The notes under the pieces were generated by a model. It was not told the origin of the DNA. It made no database searches and was given only the letters and a program-made list of their open reading frames with translations. From the NCBI GenBank assembly GCA_948474755.1, contig CAOLHI010003147.1:124001-188000 (forward strand): DNA of 64,000 nt, in the 5' to 3' direction. The first letter of the stretch is position 1. Each line of letters begins with the position of its first letter. Positions 10,171 through 22,101 of the stretch are shown here, in pieces. This DNA comes from Ctenosaura bakeri (Eukaryota; Chordata; Lepidosauria; Squamata; Iguanidae). The translations under genes were made by a program, and so were the position numbers.

Positions 10171-13100
10171 GTGAGGGGTCGGGAAGAGACGGCAGGCATC
10201 TTGGTGGACGGTTTGGTTGGAGATAGAGGGCATGGCACTCTGCACATGCTCAGAGGCGAGCGGTTCTTCAGAGAGCCTGGAGAAAGGGGGGGGATGGGAG
10301 ACTCCTCAGTGAATGAGGATGATCCAATCTGTTGTTTCGGTGGGATTGCACGCTGGTGGTTTTGTTAGGGCACCCCTCTGCAGAATGTGACCCTCCAGCA
10401 GTTGAATGATGCGACTCCCAGCGTCCTAGCGGTGCTGGCTAAGGATGATGGGAGTTGCAGTCTGACATATGGTCACCCTTTGCCCATCCCTATTACCCAG
10501 GATAAAAGGGGATTATAGCTGGCTGGCAGTGCAATTCTGTATGTCTCTACTCACAAGTAGCATTGTTTGCAGACAGAAGCCATTTCCGCACTAGCCTGTT
10601 ATAGCGCGATGATTCCACTTTCAACCTCCTCTGGAATCCTGGGGTTTGCAGTTTCGGGAGGGGCCGTCTGGCCCCTCCCGAAACTGCAAACCCCAGGATT
10701 CCAGAGGAGGTTGAAAGTGGAATCATCGCGCTATAACAGGCTAGTGCGGAAATGGCTAGACGGCTGTTGGTGCCATGAGTCAGAAGACACTGTAGATATT
10801 CTGTTTTTTTCTTCTTAATGATTTGTCTGGATGATTCTAGGTGTGGCTGTCATTGTGCAGAAAAAAAAGTTTCTGGAAACAGGATTCCAAAAGATGCTGT
10901 GGCCATTTCTGCACTTCACTGTTATAGCACAAAATTATTTAGTTATTATAGGTATTAGTTATTATATAAGCACAAAGTTATTTAGTTGTTGGAAGGAGCA
11001 ACAGTTTCTGGCTATTTTCATGACTTCGAGGCATTTTAATTTTATTTTATTAAAATATAGATGTCAGTAATAATGATGATATATCTCTGCAGAAGAGAAG
11101 GTTAAGAAGGGACATGATAGCCATGTTTAAATGTTTGAAGGGATGCCATGTGGAGAAAGGAGAGGGCTTGTTTTCTGCTGCTCCAGAGACCAGGACAAGG
11201 AGCAATGGATTCAAGCTGCAGGAAAGGAGATTCCACCTGAACCTCAGGAAGAACTTCCTGACAGTCAGGGCTGTCCGGCAGTGGAATCTGCTGCCTCGGA
11301 GTGTAGTGGAGTCTCCTTCCCTGGAGGTTTTTAAGCAGAGGCTGGATGGCCATCTGTCAGGAGTTCTTTGAGGGTGTTCCTGCATGGCAGGGGGTTGGAC
11401 TGGATGGCCCCTGGGGTCTCTTCCAACTCTACATTTCTATGATTCTATGATTGTATATCAAGGAATATCTTCACACACACACACACACATATATGTGTGT
11501 GAGTGTGTGTGTGTATACATACGTACAATAACACATTGATCTGTTCATGTACTAATTGAATATAATAAATTTTTCATTCAATAAACAATATAGTTAAAGT
11601 AACAAGTATTCTATGGTCATTTCCACCTTACCCTGTTATAGTGCTATTATTGCACTCTCAACCTCCTGTGGAATTCTGGGGTTTGTAGTTTACTGAGGAC
11701 CAAGAACTCTCTGGCTGAGAATTCCAAATGCCCTTCCCTAAACTGCAAACCCCAGAATTCCATAGGATGTTGAAAGTGGAATAATAGCACTATAACAGTA
11801 TAGTGCAGAAATGTCCTGTGTATCCATGAAGGTAGAAAGAAAATCTCTGCCAGCCAGATTAAGCCTACAAAGCAGAGGTTTCATTCCCAGTTTTAACTGG
11901 TTACCTTATGGATGCTGTACTTTGTTTCATTCTAAGAAAAAAAACCTGCTTTCCTCCTTTCCTCTACAGTGGTTTTGTGAGGAAACAAACAGTGAGGATG
12001 ATGCCAAAAGTATCAATATAAAAAAATTCAGAGGAGATTTGGCATATAAGCGACAAGAATTTAAGGTATGATGCTGATCCTCCTGGATATCTATGATTTC
12101 TTGCAAGCACAGTTATTACCATTAGAAAGTGTGGCTTATTCCTTAGGGAATTTTTTTATGGCATCCAAGATATAAAAAAAAAATTAATTAAAAGGCGTTA
12201 GAAAATGTCAGCTGCTGGGCTGGTGACTTGAGACATGATTTCTGGGATGTCTCCTAAAAAGTGAGTCCTAGCGACATCAGTGAGAGTTACACCTCGGTCA
12301 GGGATGGGCAAAATGGGGCCCACAAGCCTTGAGGTCAGAACCCTTGAGGGGGAAAAAGAAAAAAAGAAAGCAAAATTTGTTGGGGGTTTTTTTGTGGTCC
12401 AAATTCCCTCTAGGGAGCATGGGAGGTCTTTTTGCCACATACTTGCTCCCCCCCCCCAGGGCCAATTTAGGACCACAAGAAGTGACATCTGCTCACTTCA
12501 TGTTGCTAAAAAGCCCAACATTGGGGAGTAATTGGGGAAGGTGTGGCCTTTCACAGCCTCTTAGCAAAACTTACCCAGGTTCTCTTGCCTTTTCCTGAAT
12601 CCTTCCTTCATAATGCTCCCACACACACGCACACATGAAAAGAGAGACAGAGGATGAGAGCACGTGGGTGGCTCAGTCATTTCTCTTGTAGGGGAAATTT
12701 AGAGGGAGAAGCATGAAGCTTGTATTTTGAGAACAGTTTGAGCCCCAACCTTAGGGCTTAGCCGGCTCACAAACTGTTGGCCGAGTATGCTTTCTTTTCT
12801 TTCCTTGTGCAAGCAGAATGAGAGAGCAGTCTAGCTGCATCCATGACCAGATAAACTGGAAAAAGTCCTACTAGTGCTTTGCTTGGGACCTTGCCTTCAG
12901 ATACCATCTGTTTCTCCCATTCTGAAAAAATATTTCCTCTCCTGGTACCTTGCAGCCTTAAATGTCCTTTATTTTTGAACAGTCTCATTGTTGCCCATCA
13001 TCGAGTTTGATCGTGTTCTTGCTTTATATTCAGTGCCTAACCAGATTGTAGTTTGCTAAAGTGTTTCACAGGTACCCTAAAGTACATTATGTAAATCTGA

Positions 13101-16100
13101 TTTCAGAAGGCTCTGGCAGAGTATTCTGGCTGCCTCAAGCTGTTGCCTTCCAGTAATCTTGCCATGAGGAGAGATGTATTGGAGAGTCAGGCTCGCTGCT
13201 TAGCTTATCTGGGAAGACATAAGGAAGCCTTGAAGATTTCAGAAACTCTGGTTGGTAGCTTTTCTGTTTCTTTCCTCTTTATAAGATTGCCAAAAAGAAA
13301 AATCTTTGCAAAGGTTATTCTGCCAGTTAATTTGTTAAAGAATGCCATTATTTTCTACCATCACCACCAATTTATCTAATCACCATCTGCAGAAAGAAAA
13401 CTGTTTTCATTCACTATGCCCAATATAACAAAGGAGATGAGAATTTACAAGAAAGTGGAGGACAATTACATTAATTGGGAGTAGCTCACCATACGACTCT
13501 GTCTTCTGCAGTGCTTGAAACTGAGTGTCTTACCTGTGTTGTTTGGTCTAGCCATGTCAATTTCCAAAATTTATTAGGATTTATTAGATTTTCCCCTTCT
13601 GCTTTCCGGTGGATTTTCTATGTTAATTGATTGCAGCAAAAACAACTAAGAGCCTTGTGGCATCTTATAGACTAAAAGTTTCTGTGGACACAGTCCAGTC
13701 CATTGAATGGCTTATGGCATAATAAATTTGTTTGTTCAGAGGGAAGTATCATATATCCCCAAGGCTGTTTTTGTGGCCGTCAGAGTCCTCCTCCATATGA
13801 ACAATCCTTCATCTCTCAAAGGGAGGATTGCGCCTCCAAGAAGTAGGATTCTTTTCCAAAATAACACATGGATCACAGCCCGCACCTTGTTTCTGACTCA
13901 AGATTCATTATTAAGAATGGTGACAATAGAGCCCTGAAAACCATTTTTTCTAGTTTTGATTAGAAGTGGTTGGAACAGCCCAGGAGATGGTAATGGAAAA
14001 TGACTCCTGATGCCCCTGATGGTCTATAAATGTTGTAAGACTTTCTGTTGTTGTTTTTGCCAAATTCTATAAAACCTCTATGCAGCATTGTTTTTATTAT
14101 CTCTGGATTTCTCTTCTTTCTAGAGAAATGGAGCAACAAATACCGACCACATAGCTACCATCCTTTGCCTTCAGCTTGCCATTTACCGCACTGTAGAGCA
14201 CACTGAGAGAATAATTGTGTGCCTACAGCAACTCATTACGTTACACCCTTTTCACCCCAGGCACTGGAAGTTGCTTGGCGAGGCTTATATGAGCCTTTTC
14301 CAGTCTCCAGCACCACCAACTATGACAGAAACTGATCTCTTGCAATGTGACAGCTCAGCTGTAGATAAGAACTGTCTCCAGGCTTTGCCAAATGAAACTA
14401 ACTTCCTGCCTTGCAGAAATCACAGCTGGAGAAAGGAAGCGTCTTTGCATTTTTCTCCAGAAACAGATGGCAGCTGTGGATCTTGTGAAGAATCCCAAAT
14501 AGTACAAAGACCTAGGAGTACCCTGGGAAAATCAGAGGCGCAGCATGAAGTCAAGAGAGATGTGTGTTATTCTGTGGGACAAGAAGGCTCACAAGACATT
14601 TTGATTTATGCGTGTGCTGCTTTCATTAGAGCAAGGTAATTAGCAATAGTATCAGTTTTTTGTACAAACTAGTCTATGTTTCTTGTCTGAAGACTGAAAC
14701 AGATGTGAAACTGATTCATGACCACTCCTTCCCACAACATCCTCCAGATATTGAACTGCAGCTCCCAGCATTCCTTACTCCTGACTTTTCTGACTAGGGC
14801 ATCTGGGAGTTGCAGTCTAATAACATTTGGAAAGTTGCACAATTCCCAGCCCTCTCCTGGTTCAGTCATCTAATCACCACAGCACATCAGCTTCCATTCT
14901 GATCCATCTGTTTAGTTGATGGTTGGTTGTTATATCCCAAATAACTTGTGCTTCACAAACTTCACTCAGAGTTAAACAGCACTGTTTGTTTGTAGCAAGG
15001 CAAGCAACACAGCAACCTTCCTGGGAAGTTGCTGAGACTATTGCACATCAGATGGTTTCAGATTTCACATGTAGGCATACAAATTTTGGTGCACATAGCA
15101 GTGATTGGTGCAAGTCATAAATCTCACATCATCCCACCAGCAAGGCACTTTCCCAGACCCTTTGTTGTTTAAACATCTTTCGTCCTTGAGGAAGGAACAC
15201 GTTCTTATCCTCTTATCTTGAGCATTGCCAGTTCCCGTAACACCCTTTTGGTACTTTCAAATTCACCCTCTGATTTTTCCCTCCTTGCCCAGATACATTG
15301 TAGCCATGAATGATAAAGCAATTAACCCTTTGGTGCCCAGGAATATGTTAGTGGGTTTCAACCGGATACATTGTTGCAATCTGCAATTAGCATTTGATAT
15401 TTGGTAGCACTTTAGCAGATTATAGCAATATCTAAGCTAACTGATCTATTCTACTGCATAACTAATACATATTCAGCAACCACATATGACAGGAGCCATG
15501 CATTGTGGTGTTGGTTCTGACATCTTTGCTTCAGTCAAATTCAAAGGGCTCCTTCCTTGGCTGTTGTAGAGTTAAATAAAAGAAAAGTACTGACAGTATG
15601 CCTGCTTTTGGGTTTTTTGTGTCATCTAAAAGTTGATTCTTATAGATACTGTTAGTATCACAGCTTTGTCAGAGATTGGCTTTAAATTATTTCCAATGTT
15701 ACTGCGTGGTGCTCTTTTTTAGTAACAAGGACAACATTATTAATATTTACTGCACTGTGCATGTTCCGTTTTTCCTTTGTTTCTTTGTATTTTTAGGCTC
15801 TTGTTTCAGCTTGTACAGTTGAACCAGTCTTCCTTTGCTTTAGAGAAAAACTTAAAGGCACAGCAGGAAATTGAAGAGCAAGTAGCATCCTTTGGGTTAA
15901 AGGAAGATGTTTTGTCTTTGATAACTGAGGTGAGCAAAGCAGTGATGTTTGTTTTCTGGAAAGGGCAAAACTTGACATCCCTCCAGATGCCTGTAGCAGC
16001 ACATCCAGCTACAGGAAACTAGCCAGATATGTCTGTGCTGATCCCCTGCTCTCCAACATCATGGAAGTGGCTTAAAAGGTGCATTTTGGTGGGTAGAACA

Positions 16101-17193
16101 AGGAGACATAGCTACAGAAATGTAGGCTGTTTCCACACTACATTGATATAGTGCTGTTATTCCACTTTCAACATCCTATGGAATCCTGGGGTTTGCAGTT
16201 TAGGGAAAGGCATTTAGAATTCTCAGCCAGAGAGCTCTTGGGGCTCAGTAAACTACAAAACCCAGAATTCTACAGAATGTTGAAAGTGGAATAATAGCAC
16301 TATAACAGTGTAGTGTGGAAATGGCCGTAGTTACCTGCCACATATATATATCTTTCCTTGCAATTTCCATCCACTACTTCCTGTCAGGATGCATGGCTGC
16401 TGTCTTATGCATATATTCTGTCCTTCAGTGAGATTCCTAGCAAGAAGTTATGGAGCAGAGTCCCTCAGTCAGCCAGGAAGTTTGACTGGGTGGGAAGGTT
16501 TCACTCTCAGTGGAAGCCTAGTGAGAGGCAGAAGAGAAGACCCTAGTAGAATCTAGTCAGTGTGACGTAGATTGAGGGTTGAGCCTTTGGTGGGAGTGTA
16601 GCCAAAGGGCTGTTTATGATACTTGTGCTTTACATGTGAGCCTAACGATAGAAGTGAGCTGTCTAAGAAGTACCCTGAAGAAACGTTTCAACCTTGAACT
16701 GCATTTGAAATCTGAAATGCTATTTTATTCTGATTGTTTTCTTAATAAATGTTACAGTTTATTTTTATAAATACTGGCTTGGCTGAGTTGTATATGGTAT
16801 ATAAGGTAACACAGAAAATACACTACCATAAAGTCATTGAGTAGTTCTAAATAAACATTGAAAGCCCTCATTCTTTTACACAAATATGGTGTTATAAGCA
16901 GGGAGGTAGAGCTGTGTGGTAAAGACAGGGCACTGTATCAGACTGGGAATTGCCACACCAGTCTGGGGGTAAAAAAGGGCCTGTCACATTTGGCTTAGCA
17001 GTTAACTTTTTACCCTTGTTCCTTACAGACAATGGGAGAGGATCTCATCCCTGAAAAGCTGAAGGAAGATGCACAGGGAGAGGTGAAATGCCTGGGAGCT
17101 TCAGCCTTGATGACTATGTCTACCATGGAATTTGAAAGAAAGTGGTTCCAAAAGCTCCGATATTACTTCTCTCACTTGGAGTGCCAGACGTGA
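10051..17193 (+). CDS. C8orf76: C8orf76 homologue (whole gene, six coding exons)
   Basis: Coding exons are 10051-10170, 11970-12065, 13107-13250, 14124-14635, 15797-15929 and 17029-17193. All have GT-AG borders, phases agree, and they join to 389 codons; the human protein is of similar length. Recognition rests on the N-terminal FEESVFE, the exon 2-3 block [10 protein letters not shown]...[13 protein letters not shown], which looks like a TPR helix pair, the exon 3-4 junction followed by [22 protein letters not shown] in exon 4, QQEIEEQ in exon 5, and [12 protein letters not shown] in exon 6. The protein is poorly characterised, so no function is asserted beyond a possible TPR scaffold. FAM83A lies downstream in convergent orientation, as in human. 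Introns carry fold-back elements, a CR1 fragment and repeat copy B. Confidence 0.9.
10578..10757. mobile_element. Near-perfect 180-bp palindromic fold-back element
   Basis: The two arms of about 88 bp are mirror copies from AGCCATTTCCGCACTAGCCT to its complement, with a tiny centre (GGGGCCGTCTGGCCCC). AGA flanks both sides (10575-10577 and 10758-10760). Lies in C8orf76 intron 1. A transcript would form a long hairpin. Confidence 0.88.
11087..11452 (+). mobile_element. CR1-type LINE, 3' end, nested in a DNA element
   Basis: Encodes the CR1 ORF2 C-terminal tail ([20 protein letters not shown]) and ends in the CR1 terminal repeat. TATATC flanks both sides. The empty site is visible in the copy at 40987-41465, where the same ATGATATATC sequence is uninterrupted. 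Confidence 0.85.
11472..11513. repeat. (CA)n/(TG)n microsatellite
   Basis: A run of CA repeats passes into ATATATG and then TG repeats, making a small inverted tract. Confidence 0.85.
11970..12065 (+). CDS. C8orf76: C8orf76 coding exon 2
   Basis: Thirty-two codons between TCTACAG| and AAG|GTATGA, from [11 protein letters not shown] to AYKRQEFK. The acidic stretch followed by the first helix of a TPR-like repeat is the most conserved part of the protein. Confidence 0.9.
12066..13106. other. C8orf76: C8orf76 intron 2
   Basis: Intronic sequence between exons 2 and 3. The C-run near 12450 and the short open frames show no family similarity. Confidence 0.6.
13107..13250 (+). CDS. C8orf76: C8orf76 coding exon 3
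   Basis: Forty-eight codons between TTTCAG| and CTG|GTTGGT. Contains [13 protein letters not shown] and [16 protein letters not shown], a second TPR-like helix pair. Confidence 0.9.
14124..14635 (+). CDS. C8orf76: C8orf76 coding exon 4
   Basis: 512 nt (phase 0 to 2) between TTCTAG| and CAAG|GTAATT. Encodes the ATNTDH and [16 protein letters not shown] segment, then a long hydrophilic low-conservation stretch, then CAAFIRAR at the border. The donor dinucleotide lies at the edge of repeat copy B (14634-15059). Confidence 0.9.
14634..15059 (-). repeat. Unclassified dispersed repeat, copy B (inverted partner of copy A)
   Basis: Reverse complement of copy A (8226-9248 without its CR1). The match begins at AGGTAATTAGC, which is the exon 4 donor of C8orf76, and runs to the complement of GAAACCATC at 15059. 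It carries no CR1, so it represents the empty site. Confidence 0.8.
15797..15929 (+). CDS. C8orf76: C8orf76 coding exon 5
   Basis: 133 nt between TTTTAG| and GAG|GTGAGC. Encodes [25 protein letters not shown] and EDVLSLITE; probably helical. Confidence 0.9.
16125..16326. mobile_element. Fold-back DNA transposon, ~200 bp
   Basis: Ends GGCTGTTTCCACACTACATT and GTGTGGAAATGGCC; flanking GTA at 16122-16124 and 16327-16329. In C8orf76 intron 5. Same family as 7954. Confidence 0.82.
17029..17193 (+). CDS. C8orf76: C8orf76 coding exon 6 with stop
   Basis: Starts after CCTTACAG| with [14 protein letters not shown] and ends [13 protein letters not shown]...CQT then TGA at 17191. This is the C-terminus of the family. 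Confidence 0.9.
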   Translation, partial: TMGEDLIPEKLKEDAQGEVKCLGASALMTMSTMEFERKWFQKLRYYFSHLECQT

Positions 17194-17811
17194 CACAATG
17201 TGGCTGTACCAATATGTGTCCTATTTTTCTTTTTATCCTGGCTTTCCAAAAGTCTTCTGTGCAAGTGGTTAAGGGGGCCAACGTAGCCAGGCTGTCAGTG
17301 TTGTAGTCTGGGCCAGGGGAGGACTGGAGGATCCTAAGCCTGAAGCAACGTTAATCACATCCAGGCTTGAGTTTGCTTTTTCCCAGTGCTTCCTGTTTTG
17401 TTCACCTCAGAGTGCCTTGATCACTGAGGAGACCAGGCAGCTTTTTGAGCTTGGCAAAAGATCAACATTTCCCTCATTAGGACTTGTGCCCATTTGTTTC
17501 TGTTGTCTCTGGCACCACAGGCCTTTTATAAATGGCAAGATGCCCAGGGTTAAGGGGTGATGAACTTCCGTTCGTGCAGTCTTTTGGCTATGCTTTTGAT
17601 GTACCAGCCAACCCCATTGTCCCTTAGGAAAGATGATGAAATGGTTTCTGCTTCTCATAAAGTAAATACCATCTTTCCTTTTAAACTACAGAAATTCTTA
17701 TCAGTTTGAATGTATCTGTTACATAAAATTAATTATACTGTTTGTGTGACTATGCTAAAATAACCCAGTGAGTCACTTGGGTACAAATGTGGTTTGTGTT
17801 CTTTTAACTAG

Positions 17812-17817
17812 AATAAA
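17812..17817 (+). terminator. C8orf76: C8orf76 poly(A) signal
   Basis: AATAAA about 620 nt after the stop codon, in a T-rich context. It is the first canonical signal downstream on this strand. Confidence 0.65.
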
Positions 17818-18013
17818 GTTATTTAAATTTCTTCCTAAGCTGCCTCTAAGGATGGGATCATTTCAATCCTTTCAAGCAAGATTGATAGCTGATGTTCCGT
17901 TTCTTATTGTGTGGTATAGGTATTTTCTTGATTACAGTTGTTTGTTGCAAGTATCCCTTGTTGTAATTAGCTTGAGGTTTGTTCCATACTAGGGGAAGGT
18001 ATATTTCTATAAA

Positions 18014-18560
18014 GAGCCAGTGTGGTGTAGTGGTTTGAATATTAGACTACGACCCAGAAGACTTTGATCCCCTGGTTGGTCATGCAAATCCACTGAGTGA
18101 CCTTGGGTCCATCACATAGGCCCTTTCCACACCCTACCTTTTTGTGAAGTTGTCTGGTGGGCATCCTGGCATTGGCTCTGCCAGACCAGGAGAGGAGCGC
18201 AATAGGTCTCTTCCTTCTGCAGTGCAGCCAGATACTTTCCTAGGCTGCTCTGGGGCAGGAAGTGCAGCCATTGCATTTCTGCAGCTTCCACAGGATGGGT
18301 AAGTGCAAGATAATGGCACGATTGTGTGTCATTGATGGGGAGAACCCATCAATGATTTAATCTGTGATCATGTCACCTGGTGACAGGAGAAGGACGGGAC
18401 TGTGACAACGTCATGCAGAAACATTGTTGCTGTCCCATCCTTCTGTTCCCATTGCAGGGTGCTGCAGAAAGGGCCATGCTCTCAGCCCCAGAAAACCCTG
18501 TGAAAGTTTGCCTTAGCGTTGCCATAAGTCACAAGCAATTTTAAGGCACAGAACAACAAT
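18014..18560 (+). mobile_element. Sauria-type SINE interrupted by a DNA element
   Basis: The head and body are at 18014-18118 (GAGCCAGTGTGGTGTAGTGG, GAGTGACCTTGGG). The rest is at 18476-18560 (CTCAGCCCCAGAAAACCC, GTTGCCATAAGTCACAAGCA). The 357-bp insert is a separate element. Confidence 0.82.
18119..18475. mobile_element. DNA transposon fragment inserted in a SINE
   Basis: Begins GGCCCTTTCCACAC and ends TGCAGAAAGGGCC, a ~10-bp imperfect terminal inverted repeat related to the fold-back family ends. Flanks are ATA and ATG. No coding capacity. The interrupted SINE fixes both borders. Confidence 0.7.
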
Positions 18561-20907
18561 ACTTATATGTTTCTTCTGTTTCCATGTCAGAACTGCCCAC
18601 ATTCCAGAAAATCAGGGAGAATAAGTGGTTAGATTTAATGTTTCTTTTCCTTTCCATTAGTTCTCATGGATGGATTGCTTTGTGTGTGTTTTTTTAAAAA
18701 AATCATTTCTAATGATTTAATTATTTAGATTTTAAAACAACAACAGCCTGTCTATAATTACTGTCCAGGGGGCAGGGGGAAATTGGTTTTTGGTTTCCCT
18801 TCCATCTCATTTTACCAAATATTGTTCTGTTTTCTAAAGAAAATTTCACTGAATCTTAATGACTATACCTATATTTATATCTTTTGTAACTACTGTAAAA
18901 TCTTTTAATTAAAAAGGTATTTTGATGCAATAAGAAACTGAAACACAGCCCCTTTTACTTAAGACCCAAGTCTTTCAGTATCCAATGCCAGCAGAATCAG
19001 GATTTTCTCCCCTTCCTCCCCACCATAGTAGCCCTCCAAGGTGCTAAAAACCTGCTCCACAGTGTTTCATAGCCTTATCGAACATGTTTTTATGGTACAC
19101 AGGACAATGGAGGAAGAAAGGGCGATCACTGATCTGAAGGGAAAGGAACATAATCCAGGAGCAAACGTCATTGTATCTTCAACCTTTACCAGAATTTTCA
19201 TGCTTATAGTTCTTCTCCAGTGATAGTTCTGTTAATATCTGTGGCAGGACCTTATTTTCCAGTAGACTGGTTTCACAGTTCTACTTAATAAGGCATCCTG
19301 ACACTAACACTTAGTCCTAACTCCACCCTTTAAAAACAGCCTTCATGTAAAAGGGTTAGGGTCTTAAGTGTTCCTCAGAACCAGTTAGCTTATTTAACGT
19401 AACGGGTTGTTTTTTGTTTTTTTGGTTACCAGTGACTTTAGATAATGCAGACCAACTCAGTAGTTCCAAAACAAACTGTATCCATTATTGTAGTAACATT
19501 AGAAATAAAGTTATCTTGTCAAAATTCATGTAAATGTTGTTACATTAACCAGTTTAAACCATTGACAGCCTTGAACAGTAACTTTCAGCGTCAGATACCA
19601 GTTCTCGGTGTCTTTTTCTCTAGTGCTCAAACACAACCCAGCCACCTTTTCTGGCCAAGATCTCACTGAAGGCTCTCTTTACAAATGGATTCTGTGCCTT
19701 ATATATACTTTCTATATCCATAAGTCCCTCCCATGCCCACCATTGTGCTGGTTTCACTCTTTTCATTTTTTTAAATTAATTTTTATTAAAAAATTTAATG
19801 AAAAAACAATAACCCCCCTTCCTGCTTCCAGACATCAATTTTCCCAGTTGAATCTGAGTTTAACATTCCATTCCATATAAACATTCCATTCCATATATTA
19901 TCTCCATTTTATAACAATCGTATACCTGCTGCCTAGCAACCCATCATGAAGTTGCACTTACATCCCAAATAGCTGATTTCCAAAGCAACTTTATCACAAT
20001 ATCCCTCTACTGCAACAGAATTTCTAGGGATTAAGTTTTTCATTCATTTATGTTTGCCTAAATGTATCATGTTAGCAAGACCATGTCTGTTTGTAGAACA
20101 TCATTGCCCTAGAAAGATTCCTCTTAAACAGAAAGTAGCTTTGAGGGTGCATCCCTTTGCATAGAACAGCCCATGACCTCCAGGCGAGGCCATCTGAGTA
20201 ACATTGGAGTAATATGTAATTGACATTAGCCAGAAATATGAAAAGCTTTATTTGGACAAGTACTGAAATAATGGAACTAAATGAGCAGCAGTTATGTATA
20301 TATATAATACATGCCAAAGATCATTTTCTTCCCACACTTCCTGTTTTTGGTCCACAGACTGGACAAAACGACAAAGCAAAATCTTCAGGCTAAGTCATAC
20401 ATGAGCGGTGTCAAGTTGTAATCTCCTTGATAACTGGTGCATATGGTAGGGATTTATCTGTTTTTCATACTGATGAACATTCATTTGATTCCTCACCATC
20501 AGTCTAAAGTGGTAAAAATCTCAGCATAGTTTGAATGAAAGCCGGGGGGAGGAATGGGAAAAGGCCCATTTTCTTCTATTTTTAGTGAAGCTTTATTTCA
20601 GGAAAAAATTGGGGGGGGGAATTCCCGTTTAGTAAAATCTCAATTCTATTTCCTGCAGTTGTAAGTCCACTTATGTAGACCTATGCCCCCATATTGAATC
20701 CCAGCCACTCACATCATTTTTTGTTAATTTTTCTGAAAATGTCCATATTTTCCCCCCAGTGGGTTCAAAATTTTCCAAAAATTGTATACCCCTACTTTGA
20801 AATTTTCATCTGTCCTTTTATGTGCCTATCTGTGTGAATAAGATCTGAAGAATGCAGTCTTAAGACCGAGTAGGTTGCTTTTGGTTTTCAGTTAATCAAA
20901 TAGAATG
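18561..20907. other. Spacer between the convergent genes, no gene recognised
   Basis: AT-rich sequence. No open frame has family similarity, and I see no clear repeat unit apart from simple A/T runs near 19770 and 18690. Confidence 0.5.
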
Positions 20908-21357
20908 CAGTTGGCCCTCCATGTTCTCCAGGGTTAGGACCCCACAAAAGAGGAAAATCTGCAAATATCAAAATGTGCATTTCTGTGTCTGAGAAGGGGG
21001 CTGAAGCATGGTGGGGAATGTGGGCACCCAGGGTCCAAACCAGGTCAGGGAACAGAGAGGGAAAGGGTGAGTCAGCATGGTGGCCCTATACTTACTCTCT
21101 CATACCCATCTCCTTTGTTGGGTGTGTACGGGACATTGGGAGAGGGTTTGTGGTGCTGAGAAGTTGAGCTGAGAGCCATCCTTAGCTGGCCAGCTGGTGG
21201 AGTAGGAGGAGGATCAGGTGGGTTTTTAATGGACCGTGAAGCCTGATCAGAGCTGCTGAGGGAGAACGTTTCCCTGAGGTGGGGGGACAGGGATTGGAAA
21301 AACTTGCAAATAAGCAAATCAGTGAAAGTTAAACCCGCAAATGTGGAGGACAGACTG
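20908..21357. mobile_element. Possible pogo/Tigger-like non-autonomous DNA element
   Basis: Left end CAGTTGGCCCTCCATGTT and right end AAATGTGGAGGACAGACTG are an imperfect inverted pair with CAGT...ACTG termini. The adjoining GTTAAACCCGCAAATGTGGA also fits the usual end of such elements. Target duplication not evident. Confidence 0.5.
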
Positions 21358-21416
21358 CAGTCTGTTTTGCAGCTAATGAGATGGACAAGGTTTTAAGAAT
21401 CGTGAATCAGATGTTC

Positions 21417-21422
21417 TTTATT
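21417..21422 (-). terminator. FAM83A: FAM83A poly(A) signal
   Basis: AATAAA on the minus strand, about 130 nt after the FAM83A stop codon. Confidence 0.72.
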
Positions 21423-21548
21423 GATTACAAAAATTTCTTTGAAGAGTAATGAGCTACCTCCCTGTCTTGTGTTACGTTGTCTCCTTCTCCCACACCAAAC
21501 CATTCATGTTCAGGGCAACAAAACAGAAAATGACCTGGCTGGCTGCAG

Positions 21549-22101
21549 TCATCTTCTCAAGTTGGCTTTGTGAAGACACCTCCAGACGGGGTTCATCTGC
21601 GCCCTGTTGACATCCTCTTGTCTCATTCTTATCGGCCTGTAAATGTTAATGTTGTTGTAAAGGACTGCTGGGGAATCGGCAACATAGTGGCGCTGGTAGT
21701 AGTTGATCTGAATGCCATTGGGTGGTGGGTTGGTCATGAATGTGGTGTAGCCATGAAAAGAGTGGACTCTGTTGAGAGGAGATGGCGACGTAGGCTGGAT
21801 ATTATGAACGGGAGTCCTTAAGGGTTGCCTGCTTGCGGAACCGCTGTTGTTTGACAGGCAGCTGAACGGGTCAGAGGGAGTGTGGATACTCCCTTGGTTG
21901 CTGCTGTTGGTGAGGCTGCCTTGGGTGGCTGCGGTGCTCTTGTTGAGTAAGAAGAGAGAGGAATGCAAGGGAGGCCTCAGCCCCGCCACTGGCTTGGAGG
22001 AGGCGTAGAGATGTCGGAACTCCTCATCAAAGAGCTCCACCACTTGTCCCGTGAACTTGGAGAGGAAGTTCCGATGGACCTGGCCACACAACCATGTGAA
22101 G
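21549..22101 (-). CDS. FAM83A: FAM83A coding exon 4 with stop
   Basis: Begins after CCCCAG| with the codon completing Ser, then FTWLCGQVHRNFLSKFTGQ and ELFDEEFRHLYASSKPV, the end of the FAM83 domain. The remaining ~140 residues are a Ser/Thr/Pro/Asn-rich tail ending LHKANLRR. Confidence 0.93.

Larger units (their letters stand above)
10901..11815 (+). mobile_element. Larger DNA element whose right end is the fold-back repeat
   Basis: The left end GGCCATTTCTGCACTTCACT with GTTATAGCAC mirrors the right end (GTGCTATAACAG... reading inward from 11815). Between them is an AT-rich body (10960-11610) followed by the 200-bp fold-back at 11615-11815. The body plus fold-back is also present, reversed, at 40987-41465. 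A CR1 fragment (11087-11452) is inserted in the body. No transposase. Confidence 0.65.
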
